Below, in pieces: positions 53,396-61,925 of a stretch of DNA of 64,000 nucleotides. Position numbers and translations under genes: made by a program. This DNA comes from Sinorhizobium fredii NGR234 (lineage in GTDB: Bacteria > Pseudomonadota > Alphaproteobacteria > Rhizobiales > Rhizobiaceae): contig NC_012587.1 in assembly GCF_000018545.1 (NCBI RefSeq), positions 2,232,001 to 2,296,000 on the forward strand, written 5' to 3'. The notes under the pieces were generated by a model. That model ran no database searches. It was not told the DNA's origin and worked only from the letters and a program-made list of their open reading frames with translations. Position 1 is the first letter of the stretch, and each line of letters begins with the position of its first letter.

Positions 53396-54835
53396 TCAAC
53401 CGCCAAACACTGACTGCTGAGCAAGCCTCAGAAACCACGCCGGAAACAGGCCGATGCCGATGGTCCCGGCGGCGGTGCAGAAGAGCGTGGTGCGGACCAA
53501 GGGCGTCAGCGCCGGCTCGAACGCTCTCTCCGGCTCGCGCATGTAGATTACCATGACGATGCGGATGTAGAAGTAGGCGGCAACGGCGCTCAACAGCACC
53601 GCGACCACCGCCAGGAAGACGAAACCGCGTTCGACGAGCGCAACCAGCACGTAAAACTTGGCGAAGAACCCGGCCGTCGGCGGGATGCCGGCGAGCGAAA
53701 ACAGATAGATGAGCATGAGAAGTGCCAACCCCGGATGCGACTTGGCGAAGCCTGCATAGTCTTCGATGACCTCGCCGGAGAAATCGCCGTTCCGCATCAT
53801 GATGACGGCGCCGAAAATACCGAGATTCATGAAGGCGTAGATCAGCAGATAGAGCATCACACTCGCGACCCCGTCCGCCCCGCCGGCCACCACGCCGAAT
53901 GTGGCAAAGCCCGCATGGGCGATGCTCGAATAGGCGAGCAGCCGCTTGAAATTATCCTGCACCAGGGCCACGAAACTGCCGAGTGCCGCCGTCACCACCG
54001 CAATGACCGCGACGATGATCCAAACGTCCGAAGCCGCAACCAGCGGATTGAGGAACACCCGGAGGATGACCGCGAATCCTGCCGCCTTCGGGCCCACCGA
54101 CATGAAGGCGGTCACCGTCGTCGGCGCACCTTCATAGACATCCGGCACCCACATGTGGAACGGTACCGCGCCGATCTTGAAGACCAGCCCTGCGACGATG
54201 AAGACCACCGCCAGCAGCAATCCCGGATCGAACGGATCGCCGCTCACCGCGGCCGCCATCGCGTCCAGTTGCGTCGTACCGGTGAGCCCGTAGACGAGCG
54301 AAACGCCGTAGAGGAAGATCCCCGTCGAGACCGCACCAAGGATCACGTATTTCAGCGCCGCCTCGTTCGACCGCCGCTCGTGCCTAAGGAAGCCGGTCAG
54401 CACATAGGTGCAGAGCACCATCAGTTCGAGGCCTACGTAGATCGACAGGAGATCGGTCGACGAGGCCATGATCATCATGCCCGAGAGCGCGAAGAGCAGC
54501 ATCACGTAGTATTCGCTGCTGCCTATCCCTTCGATATCGGCATATTTCCGCGAAAGGAGGAACGTCAGCACCGTGGCCAGGTAGAAGACGAACTTGAAGA
54601 AGACCGCGAAGCGGTCCGCGACGAACATGCCGGAATAGGCCGGCCGCACCTCGCCGGCCAGCATAAGTGTGGCGAGCGCGGCAATCAGCACGATTGCGAC
54701 GGAAGCCGAGACGAGCCAATGGTCCTGCCCGTCCCGCATCAATTGTCCGAGGATCAGCAGGATACAGGCGCCGGTGATCACGATGATCTCGGGCAGGCTT
54801 GCCAGCACCCACTGGAAGAGCACGGCGCCAGTCAT
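53396..54835 (-). CDS. nuoN: NADH-quinone oxidoreductase subunit N
   Basis: 479 residues with about 14 helices; proton-channel signatures include Glu in IYVGLELMVLCTYVLTGFLR and Lys in GAVPFHMWVPDVYEGAPTTV plus DNFKRLLAYSSIAHAGFATF. It occupies the position next to NuoJ/K/A in the membrane arm. Overlaps nuoM by 4 nt. Confidence 0.93.
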   Translation of the reverse strand: MTGAVLFQWVLASLPEIIVITGACILLILGQLMRDGQDHWLVSASVAIVLIAALATLMLAGEVRPAYSGMFVADRFAVFFKFVFYLATVLTFLLSRKYADIEGIGSSEYYVMLLFALSGMMIMASSTDLLSIYVGLELMVLCTYVLTGFLRHERRSNEAALKYVILGAVSTGIFLYGVSLVYGLTGTTQLDAMAAAVSGDPFDPGLLLAVVFIVAGLVFKIGAVPFHMWVPDVYEGAPTTVTAFMSVGPKAAGFAVILRVFLNPLVAASDVWIIVAVIAVVTAALGSFVALVQDNFKRLLAYSSIAHAGFATFGVVAGGADGVASVMLYLLIYAFMNLGIFGAVIMMRNGDFSGEVIEDYAGFAKSHPGLALLMLIYLFSLAGIPPTAGFFAKFYVLVALVERGFVFLAVVAVLLSAVAAYFYIRIVMVIYMREPERAFEPALTPLVRTTLFCTAAGTIGIGLFPAWFLRLAQQSVFGG

Positions 54836-56307
54836 TGTCCGCTCCCCTTGTCGTGCACCTCAGTCAGCAAATTCTTCACCGAGGCGTCGATGACGTTGAG
54901 GAAGGGCTTCGGATAGAATCCCACCCAGAGCACGAAAACCGCCAGCGGCAGGATCGCCGCCATCTCGCGGACGTTCACATCGCGGATCTCGTACCGCGCG
55001 CCGACGCTCGCCGGACCGAGTGCAACCTTGCGATACATGCCAAGGAGATAGGCTGCACTCAGCAATGCCCCCAGAACGGCGGCCGTACCGACGGCCATGT
55101 TGGCGGCAAACCCGCCCGACAGCACCAGCAGTTCGCCGACGAACGAATTTGTGCCCGGCAGCGCCATCGATGACAGCGTGAACAGCGCGAGAAACCCGGT
55201 ATAGACCGGCGCCACCTTCATCAGCCCGCCATAGTCGGCGATGCTGCGCGTATGGGTCCGCTCGTAGATCACCCCGACGAACAGGAACAGCGCGCCCGTC
55301 GTCACGCCATGATTGAACATCTGCAGGATGCCGCCTTCGAGGCCGCGCAGATTAAGCGAGAAGATCCCCATCGTCACGAAGCCCATATGGCTGATGCTGG
55401 AATAGGCCACCAGCTTCTTCAGATCGTCCTGCGCCAGCGCAAGCAACCCGCCATAGACAATGGCGAGCGCCGAAAGCGCCAGCATCAACGTCGAATAATA
55501 GACCGACGCCTCCGGCAGCATCGGCAGCGAAAACCGCAGGAACCCATAGGCGCCCATCTTCAGGAGTACGCCGGCGAGGATGATGCTGCCCGCCGTCGGC
55601 GCCTGGACGTGGGCGTCCGGCAGCCAGGTATGGACGGGAACCATCGGCACCTTGACCGCGAAGGCGATGAGGAAGGCGAAGAACAGCCAGGACTGGACAT
55701 CGAATGGCAAATCCTGCGCAGTCAAGGCGAGGATGTCGAAAGTCTGGCCGCCGTGGAAGTAGAGCACGATGACGCCGATGAGGAACAGGAGGCTCCCCGC
55801 GAGCGTGTAGAGGAAGAACTTGAAAGCCGCATAGACGCGGCCCGCGCCGCCCCAGACGCCGATGATCAGATACATCGGGATCAGCATCGCTTCCCAGCAG
55901 ACATAGAACAGGAACAGGTCGAGCGCTGAGAACACCCCAAGCATCAGCGCCTGCATGGAAAGCAGCGCGACCATGAACTCCTTCACCTTGCGATCGATGG
56001 CGACCCACGAGGCGAGCACGCAAATCCAGCCGAGCAGCGCGGTGAGGAACACGAAAAGCGCGCTGATGCCGTCGACGCCGAGCGCATAGGTGATACCGAT
56101 CGCCGGCACCCAGGGGTACCTCTCGGTGAACTGCATCTCATGGGTCGTCGTGTCGAAGCCAGCCAGCATCGCAACCGCGAACGCGAAGTCGGCCATCGTA
56201 AAACCGAGCGCCGTCCAACGCACCGCATCGTCATTGCGCAGACACATCAACACCGCTGCCCCGGCAACGGGCAGGAAGACGATGAGGCTGAGCAGCGGGA
56301 ACGTCAT
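54832..56307 (-). CDS. nuoM: NADH-quinone oxidoreductase subunit M
   Basis: 491 residues from the ATG at 56307, 8 nt after the preceding stop; a GTG at 56325 is an alternative. The antiporter-like core includes LDLFLFYVCWEAMLIPMYLI, KVPMVPVHTWLPDAHVQAPT, LKKLVAYSSISHMGFVTMGI. Its order in the operon (L-like, M, N) and full length support NuoM. Confidence 0.93.
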   Translation of the reverse strand: MTFPLLSLIVFLPVAGAAVLMCLRNDDAVRWTALGFTMADFAFAVAMLAGFDTTTHEMQFTERYPWVPAIGITYALGVDGISALFVFLTALLGWICVLASWVAIDRKVKEFMVALLSMQALMLGVFSALDLFLFYVCWEAMLIPMYLIIGVWGGAGRVYAAFKFFLYTLAGSLLFLIGVIVLYFHGGQTFDILALTAQDLPFDVQSWLFFAFLIAFAVKVPMVPVHTWLPDAHVQAPTAGSIILAGVLLKMGAYGFLRFSLPMLPEASVYYSTLMLALSALAIVYGGLLALAQDDLKKLVAYSSISHMGFVTMGIFSLNLRGLEGGILQMFNHGVTTGALFLFVGVIYERTHTRSIADYGGLMKVAPVYTGFLALFTLSSMALPGTNSFVGELLVLSGGFAANMAVGTAAVLGALLSAAYLLGMYRKVALGPASVGARYEIRDVNVREMAAILPLAVFVLWVGFYPKPFLNVIDASVKNLLTEVHDKGSGQ

Positions 56308-56315
56308 CGCACCCC

Positions 56316-58076
56316 CTATCGCCACACGACGGCGAAGACGGCGATCGCCGCGATCAGTCCGGCAATCATCGCCAACGCATAATGGGTCACGACGCCCGTC
56401 TGCAGCCGCCGCAACACCCCACCGCCGTCAAGGATCGCATGCGCCACGCCATTGACGACCGCATCCACGCCGTTGAGATCGACCCGAAGCCCCGCTCGCG
56501 CGGAACCGTGCAGCAAGGGCAGCGCCGCTGTCTCGGACATGTCGCTGACCGCCTTCTCGTAGCGCGCCAGGGGTCGCTCGGCGAACCACATGAAGGCGCG
56601 CGCCCCCTTGCGGTAGAACCAGTCGGTGTCGATGCTGATCGTGTTCTCCGGATCGAGCGCCTTGAGGAACATGACGAAGCCGAGCGCGGTAAACATCAGC
56701 ACGCCGAGGCTCTCGGTGAGGTGGACGCCCGTATAGGGTTCGAAGTCGACCGGATAGGGAAGCAGTGCGTAAAGCGGCCTTGGGAAGAGCCCGATCGCAA
56801 CGCAAAGCGTCGCCGCCATGGCCATCGCGACCAGCATGTTGCCGGGCGGCTCCCGCGCCTCGAGCCCCCGGTCCGTGCCGAAGAACATATAGTACGGCAG
56901 CTTGAGCCCGGTGTGCAGGAACGTCCCCGACGACGCCATCGTCAGCGCCAGCATCACCAGGGCGCGGTGATCCTCGCCGGCGGCGGCCACCACCATCGAC
57001 TTGGTGACGAAGCCCGAGAAGAACGGAAATGCCGAGATCGCGAAGGCGCCGATCATATAGAGCGCCACGGTTATCGGCATGGTCCGGTAGAGCCCGCCGA
57101 GTTCGGTGAGCTTCCGCCGCCCGGTGACGTAGATCACCGCGCCCGCCCCCATGAACAGTAGCGCCTTGTAGAGGATATGGGCGAAGGCATGGCTGGTGGC
57201 TCCGTTCACGGCCAGCTCGGTGCCGATGCCGACGCCCGCCACCATGTAGCCGACCTGACTGACGATGTGATAGGCGAGCAGCCGCCGACAGTCGTTCTCC
57301 AGCACCGCGTAGACGACGCCGTAGAGCGCCATCGCCGTGCCGAGCCAGACCAGGAGCTCGGTTCCCGGATAAGCCCGCGCCAGCACGTAAACGGCCGTCT
57401 TGGTGGTGAAGGCGCTCATGAACACCGCCCCGGTGACGGTCGCTTCCGGATAGGCATCGGTCAGCCACGCATTGAGCGGCGGCACCGCGGCGTTGAGCAG
57501 GAAGCCGGCAAGGATCAGGTAGGTGCCGGGCCCCATTCCCACGCCGATCGGTCCAAACAGGAACGAACCGCTGGCAAGCCCGTGCAGGACGATGCCGCCG
57601 AGGAGCACGACACCGCCGGTGACATGCACCATGAGGTAACGGAACGCGGCGCGGATCGCCTTCTCGCCCCCTTGCGCGAACACCAGATAGGCGGAGGCAA
57701 ACGCCATGCCCTCCCAGAACAGGTAAAGCGTCAGGTAGTCGCCGGCGAACACTACGCCAAGCGCGCTGCCGACATAGACGAACGCCGCCACGTGCTGGCC
57801 GGCCTCGGTCAGGTGCAGCGCATAGACCATGCCAATCAGCGCCATGAGCGTGAAAACCGTGGCAAAGACGATGCTCAGCTTGTCGACCTTGGCGATGAGA
57901 ATATCCTGGCCGATGAACTGTGCCGCACCATAGCTTCCCGGCTGCATCGCAAGCACCGCGAGGATCGCCAGAACCGGGATCGAGAGCAGATAGGCCTTGC
58001 GGATCGCTCCCTGCAGGAAGGGGATCGGCAGGGCGCCGAGAATGAACAGCAGGGCCGGATGGACAAACTCAATCAT
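56316..58076 (-). CDS. nuoL: NuoL/MrpD-like antiporter subunit with lateral-helix-like C-terminus
   Basis: 586 residues. The antiporter core has GDYLTLYLFWEGMAFASAYL, then AVPPLNAWLTDAYPEATVTG and NDCRRLLAYHIVSQVGYMVA, which is nearer MrpD-type sequence than textbook NuoL (GWEGVGLCSYLL is absent). After the core a 90-residue tail ends in LQTGVVTHYALAMIAGLIAA, like the lateral helix and last membrane helix of NuoL, so it is the best candidate for the distal pump. Overlaps the small membrane protein gene by 8 nt. Confidence 0.78.
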   Translation of the reverse strand: MIEFVHPALLFILGALPIPFLQGAIRKAYLLSIPVLAILAVLAMQPGSYGAAQFIGQDILIAKVDKLSIVFATVFTLMALIGMVYALHLTEAGQHVAAFVYVGSALGVVFAGDYLTLYLFWEGMAFASAYLVFAQGGEKAIRAAFRYLMVHVTGGVVLLGGIVLHGLASGSFLFGPIGVGMGPGTYLILAGFLLNAAVPPLNAWLTDAYPEATVTGAVFMSAFTTKTAVYVLARAYPGTELLVWLGTAMALYGVVYAVLENDCRRLLAYHIVSQVGYMVAGVGIGTELAVNGATSHAFAHILYKALLFMGAGAVIYVTGRRKLTELGGLYRTMPITVALYMIGAFAISAFPFFSGFVTKSMVVAAAGEDHRALVMLALTMASSGTFLHTGLKLPYYMFFGTDRGLEAREPPGNMLVAMAMAATLCVAIGLFPRPLYALLPYPVDFEPYTGVHLTESLGVLMFTALGFVMFLKALDPENTISIDTDWFYRKGARAFMWFAERPLARYEKAVSDMSETAALPLLHGSARAGLRVDLNGVDAVVNGVAHAILDGGGVLRRLQTGVVTHYALAMIAGLIAAIAVFAVVWR

Positions 58077-58323
58077 AATAGTCCTCGCGCCGCATGAGCC
58101 CGCCCTGATGACCGAGGAACTTGGAAACGAAAATCAACAGCACGCAGGAGACGAAGCCATAGACGGCCGACCAGCCGGGCAGGCGCTCCCACAGATATTC
58201 GGCATGTTCGCGGGGAACGACAAAGTCGGCGAGGACGATCAGCACGAGCACGAGATAGAACAGCCGGAGCCGCCGCCTTGCATGGGCCTCGTCTCCGAAG
58301 AAATCGACGATCCGCTTGATCAT
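58069..58323 (-). CDS. Small two-helix membrane protein within nuo operon
   Basis: 84 residues from the ATG at 58323, overlapping the previous gene's stop by 4 nt. Two helices (about 21-36 and 53-68: LFYLVLVLIVLADFVV and AVYGFVSCVLLIFVSKFLG), a basic N-terminus and an acidic end REDYYD. It has no counterpart among the 14 standard Nuo subunits. The coupling to both neighbours suggests it is a structural part of this complex I variant. Confidence 0.75.
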   Translation of the reverse strand: MIKRIVDFFGDEAHARRRLRLFYLVLVLIVLADFVVPREHAEYLWERLPGWSAVYGFVSCVLLIFVSKFLGHQGGLMRREDYYD

Positions 58324-59783
58324 CGGACCACTCCTTCCGCCAGAGCGAGGAAATAGCCGGGAAAGATGCCCATCAACACCGACAGGATGGCGGTCGCGAC
58401 CAGCGGCACCGTCACCAGCGGAATTTCCCGGATCGTCGCGGGGCTCTCCGTCGTCCCCGCCCCGAAAAAGGCGACATAGCTGACCGGCAGGAAATAGGCG
58501 GCGTTCAGGATCGAGCTTGCCAAAAGCACGATCAGAAACGCCATCTCCCCCGCCTGGACCGAGCCGAGCGTCAGATACCATTTGCTGACGAAGCCCGCTG
58601 TCGGCGGCACGCCGATCATGCTGAGCGAGGCGACGAAGAATGCCCCCATCGTCCAGGGGAGCCGGCGGCCGATGCCGGCCATGTCGCTGATATTGCGTTT
58701 TCCCGACGCGCAATAGATCGACCCGGCGCAGAAGAACAGCGTGATCTTGGAGAAGGCGTGCGCCGCGATGTGGACGATCCCGCCGACCATCGCGACGGGC
58801 GAGAGCAGAACCGCGCCCAGCACCACATAGGAGAGCTGGCTGACCGTCGAATAGGCGAGCCGCGCCTTCAGGTCGTCCCGCGTCAACGCATAGATCGACG
58901 CCGTCAGGATGGTGAACGAGACCAGATAGGCCGTGGCGATGCCGAGCCCCAGCCCGCCCATCAGCCCCGTGCCGAAGACGTGGAACACCACCCTCAACAC
59001 GCAGAATACGCCCATCTTGACGACGGCCACCGCATGCAGGAGCGCGCTGACCGGCGTCGGCGCCACCATCGCGGCGGGCAGCCAGGCGTGCATCGGCATC
59101 ACCGCCGCCTTGGCGAAGCCGAAGAGATAACAGAAATAGACGACCGTCAGCAGCGCCGCCGAGGCATTGGCCTTCGCCAGCAACCCTCCCGGCGCAAAGT
59201 CAAGTGAGCCGGCGATGTGATAGGTCAGCGCCAGCGCCGCCAGCAGCACGCTCTTCGACGCGCCCATCAGATAGACGAGGTATTTGCGGCTGCCCCTCCA
59301 CCCCTCCTCGTCCTCATGGTGGTAGACCAGCGGATAGGTGACGAGGCTCAGCACCTCGTAGAAGATCACCAGAGTGAACAGGTTGGCGGAAAAGGCACCG
59401 CCGACGGCCGCCGCAAGGCTCACGGCGAAGCAGGCGAAGAAGCGGGTCTGGGCGTGCTCCTTCAAGTGCCGCATGTAGCCGATCGAATAGATTGCCGCCA
59501 CGATCCACAGCAGCGACGAGACGGTGGCAAACACCATGCCGAGCGCATCGACCCTGAAAGCGAGGTCGATCCCCGGCAGGACCTCGAACAGCCGCAATTC
59601 GACTGTGCCACCCGAAAGCACCGTCGGCGCCATCGAGGCGACGATCGCGAACATGACGACTGCGGCAAGCGGCGAGACGAGGTCGCGGAGCTTTTCGCGC
59701 TTGTGGAGGAGGAGAACTGCGAGGGCCGCCAGGCCCGCGACGGCGACGGCAAGTAGGGGCCGGATGGAGATCACCGGGTCCAA
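58320..59783 (-). CDS. MrpD-like antiporter-type subunit (fourth antiporter-like protein of nuo locus)
   Basis: 487 residues, 14 helices. Proton-pump positions are seen in ANLFTLVIFYEVLSLVTYPL (Glu) and KAAVMPMHAWLPAAMVAPTP (Lys) with DDLKARLAYSTVSQLSYVVL. It aligns in style with MrpD/NuoM proteins but not with NuoN. As nuoL-like, nuoM and nuoN are all present downstream, this is an additional antiporter-like subunit, raising the possible pump count. It lies 4 nt after nuoK. Confidence 0.85.
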   Translation of the reverse strand: MDPVISIRPLLAVAVAGLAALAVLLLHKREKLRDLVSPLAAVVMFAIVASMAPTVLSGGTVELRLFEVLPGIDLAFRVDALGMVFATVSSLLWIVAAIYSIGYMRHLKEHAQTRFFACFAVSLAAAVGGAFSANLFTLVIFYEVLSLVTYPLVYHHEDEEGWRGSRKYLVYLMGASKSVLLAALALTYHIAGSLDFAPGGLLAKANASAALLTVVYFCYLFGFAKAAVMPMHAWLPAAMVAPTPVSALLHAVAVVKMGVFCVLRVVFHVFGTGLMGGLGLGIATAYLVSFTILTASIYALTRDDLKARLAYSTVSQLSYVVLGAVLLSPVAMVGGIVHIAAHAFSKITLFFCAGSIYCASGKRNISDMAGIGRRLPWTMGAFFVASLSMIGVPPTAGFVSKWYLTLGSVQAGEMAFLIVLLASSILNAAYFLPVSYVAFFGAGTTESPATIREIPLVTVPLVATAILSVLMGIFPGYFLALAEGVVR

Positions 59784-59787
59784 GCCG

Positions 59788-60090
59788 CTATCCTTTCATC
59801 ACGGTGACGTCGTCGACCTTGAGGGTGGACTTGTTCCGCACGAGGGCAACCAGGATGCCAAGCGCGACGGCAACCTCCGCAGCCGTGATGGCGATGACGA
59901 AGATCGCGAAGATCTGCCCCCGGAAATCGGCGTAGTACCGCCCGAAGGCGATGAAATTGATATTGACCGAGTTGAGCAGCAGCTCCAGCGACATCAGCAC
60001 GACGAGAATATTGCGCCTCAGCAGCACGCCCGCCGCGCCGATCACGAACAGGGCCACGCCCAGCGAGATATGCCACCAGAGCGGCACCAT
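59788..60090 (-). CDS. nuoK: NADH-quinone oxidoreductase subunit K
   Basis: 100 residues, three helices. Conserved Glu residues are in [20 protein letters not shown] and [20 protein letters not shown], which carry the E-channel protonation sites. Start overlaps nuoJ stop by 1-4 nt (ATGA). Only one nuoK is present, despite four antiporter-like subunits. Confidence 0.95.
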   Translation of the reverse strand: MVPLWWHISLGVALFVIGAAGVLLRRNILVVLMSLELLLNSVNINFIAFGRYYADFRGQIFAIFVIAITAAEVAVALGILVALVRNKSTLKVDDVTVMKG

Positions 60091-60590
60091 CAGCCCGTCT
60101 CCTTTCGCGCCAGAACGATGGCGCCGACGAGCGCTGCGAGCAGGATGACGGAGGCGACCTCAAACGGCAGGAGATAATCGGCGAAAAGCGTCGTGCTGAA
60201 CTCTCTGATCTGGTCGCCGCCCCCCTTGGCGGCAGGCTCCGTCGCCGAAAAGCGCTCGCTCGACAGCACCAGCACGAGCATCTCCGCCCCGAGCAGGACG
60301 AGCAGCACCAGGGCCGGCAGGTTGCCGCCCGGCAGGAATCGCTGCAGCACCGCTTCGCGCACGTCGATCATCATGATGACGAAGAGGAACAGGACCATGA
60401 TCGCGCCGACATAGACGAAGATCTGGACGACGGCGAGCAAAGGCGCCTCGAGCAGGACGAAGACGGCCGAAATCTGCAGGAAGCAGGCCATCAGTGCCAA
60501 GGCGCTGTGGACCGGATTGCGGGCCAGCACCACGATCAGGGCGGTGATCACAGCTACCGCGGCGAACAGAAGAAAGAACCCCTGATCCAT
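60090..60590 (-). CDS. nuoJ: NADH-quinone oxidoreductase subunit J
   Basis: 166 residues from the ATG at 60590, with GGGAGGG about 9 nt upstream; a GTG at 60608 is an alternative. Five helices, with [20 protein letters not shown], the pi-bulge helix of the active-site link. First gene of the minus-strand nuo operon (J-K-antiporter-small TM-L-M-N-A-B-C-D-E-F-G). Gene order differs from the standard A-to-N. Confidence 0.94.
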   Translation of the reverse strand: MDQGFFLLFAAVAVITALIVVLARNPVHSALALMACFLQISAVFVLLEAPLLAVVQIFVYVGAIMVLFLFVIMMIDVREAVLQRFLPGGNLPALVLLVLLGAEMLVLVLSSERFSATEPAAKGGGDQIREFSTTLFADYLLPFEVASVILLAALVGAIVLARKETG

Positions 60591-60669
60591 CGACGCCGAC
60601 CCTCCCACGCGAACTGTAACTCGGCGCGAGACGGCCAGATGTGAGGTAGCGCCGCACTTCAGATGCGTT

Positions 60670-60680
60670 CACAAATTGTG
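60670..60680. promoter_or_regulatory. Short palindrome upstream of nuoJ
   Basis: CACAA-A-TTGTG, an 11-nt perfect dyad about 80 nt upstream of nuoJ. Possible operator in the nuo promoter region; no matching regulator is identified. No FixK/FNR-type TTGAT-N4-ATCAA was found. Confidence 0.3.
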
Positions 60681-60765
60681 CCCTAGTCTCGGATTTTTCA
60701 CAAGAATGATTGTCGGCGGAAGTAAACGCGGGGCTGGCCCAAGCATAAGGCAGCCACCACGCCGT

Positions 60766-60794
60766 TAAGGCGTGCCATGGATTTTGGCACGCCT
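60766..60794. terminator. Hairpin downstream of outer-membrane protein gene
   Basis: AAGGCGTGCC-ATGGATTTT-GGCACGCCTT, a 10-bp perfect stem. It lies 36 nt after the minus-strand stop at 60830 and separates that gene from the nuo promoter. T-run is weak. Confidence 0.5.
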
Positions 60795-60829
60795 TCATGT
60801 TCTCCTTCCTATGCAGAAAGTTCAACCGC

Positions 60830-61714
60830 TTACGGCAGCAGGGTCGTGGTCGTCCAGGCCGGACCGTTGCGCTCTTCCTGCTTGAGCGTCGAAGAGCCGA
60901 AGTTGTAGCGCAGTCCCGTTGTCAGCGTGTGGCTATTCTCCGGCTCGAAATCGATGCCACCGCTTTCCAGGCTTGCTCGGTCGAAGCGGTATCCTGCGAA
61001 CACCGTGACAGGCATGAACTCCGGACGGTAGTTGCCGATGACCGAGGCTGTCGTCAGATCAAGATTCGCATCGGCAACGTCGAAGTCGAAGTTGTGCAGC
61101 CCGACTTCGCCGTCGATCCGCATGTTGTCGGTAAGATACAGTCGAGCGCCGATCTTTCCGAAATAGTGGTCGGCATCGAGGCCAACGATTTCAGACTTGC
61201 CGTAGCCCAGTTGCGTGTATGCGGTACCCACCGCATCGAAATAGGCCGCTTCGATGCCGCCGGAATTGTCGGTGACATCGTCGCTTCCTCCCGCCAGCCC
61301 AGACGCAAAACCGGTCCCGAGCCGCGAGCTTTGAAAGAATGCGCCCAATGCATAATCCTGGGTTGGGCGATAGTAGACGTGCGCTGCTCCAAAGGCGTTG
61401 TCGTAGTCGGCGTCATCGACGTCGGTCTGGCCATATCCACCGTCGGCCTGGAGGTTCAGGCCGGAGCCGGCGTCGAAATTGACTGCGCCGCGCAGAGCCC
61501 AGCCCTTGCTGTCCAAATCGGAGTCTGACGTCTTTCCGGCGTGAAGCTCGCCCTCGACATAGCCGACCACGGGACTTGCTACAGCAGGTGAGGCTTCTTC
61601 ATACGACGCGCCGCTGTCGGCAGATCCACCAACCAGCGGCCCATCCATGTCGGCAGCTTCAGCACTCATTGCTGAAATCAAGATCGCAGTCGTTGCGAAC
61701 AGGGCTTGTTTCAT
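60830..61714 (-). CDS. Outer-membrane beta-barrel protein, unknown role
   Basis: 294 residues with signal peptide (KQALFATTAILISAMSAEAA). The mature part has alternating aromatic/small residues typical of strands (GWALRGAVNFDAGSGLNLQA, HVYYRPTQDYALGAFFQSSR, TGLRYNFGSSTLKQEER), but the terminal residues (TTTTLLP) extend past the last strand. No porin constriction loop is obvious. The role is unknown; a small-barrel adhesin or envelope protein is plausible. Confidence 0.7.
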   Translation of the reverse strand: MKQALFATTAILISAMSAEAADMDGPLVGGSADSGASYEEASPAVASPVVGYVEGELHAGKTSDSDLDSKGWALRGAVNFDAGSGLNLQADGGYGQTDVDDADYDNAFGAAHVYYRPTQDYALGAFFQSSRLGTGFASGLAGGSDDVTDNSGGIEAAYFDAVGTAYTQLGYGKSEIVGLDADHYFGKIGARLYLTDNMRIDGEVGLHNFDFDVADANLDLTTASVIGNYRPEFMPVTVFAGYRFDRASLESGGIDFEPENSHTLTTGLRYNFGSSTLKQEERNGPAWTTTTLLP

Positions 61715-61925
61715 GACGATATTCCTAGAGAGAGAATATCGTCACCCTATCCACTCTTGGTTAACCATAACTTTAAGTCCTCTCTCTGCACTGCGTGATA
61801 CAACCACGGATAAGCATCCTCTAAATCACCCGGCAGGTTCCGTGACCCTCGCAACGGAGAGCCGAGGGGAGCCGACGGCGACGATCTTGGGATCGCTCGC
61901 GTCGACCCTGTCCGAGCCCCGGCGA
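61715..61925. other. Intergenic region upstream of barrel protein gene
   Basis: 211 nt; the part from 61715 to about 61790 is AT-richer and probably contains the barrel-gene promoter. A 64-residue open frame here has no ribosome site or recognisable content. Confidence 0.4.

Noticed and set aside
53735..54916. 393-residue plus-strand open frame opposite nuoN
   Set aside because: Composition is a His/Asp/Arg-rich shadow of hydrophobic codons on the other strand.
60591..60829. FixK/FNR box in the nuo promoter region
   Set aside because: No TTGAT-N4-ATCAA-like sequence was found; only a short CACAA/TTGTG dyad is visible.
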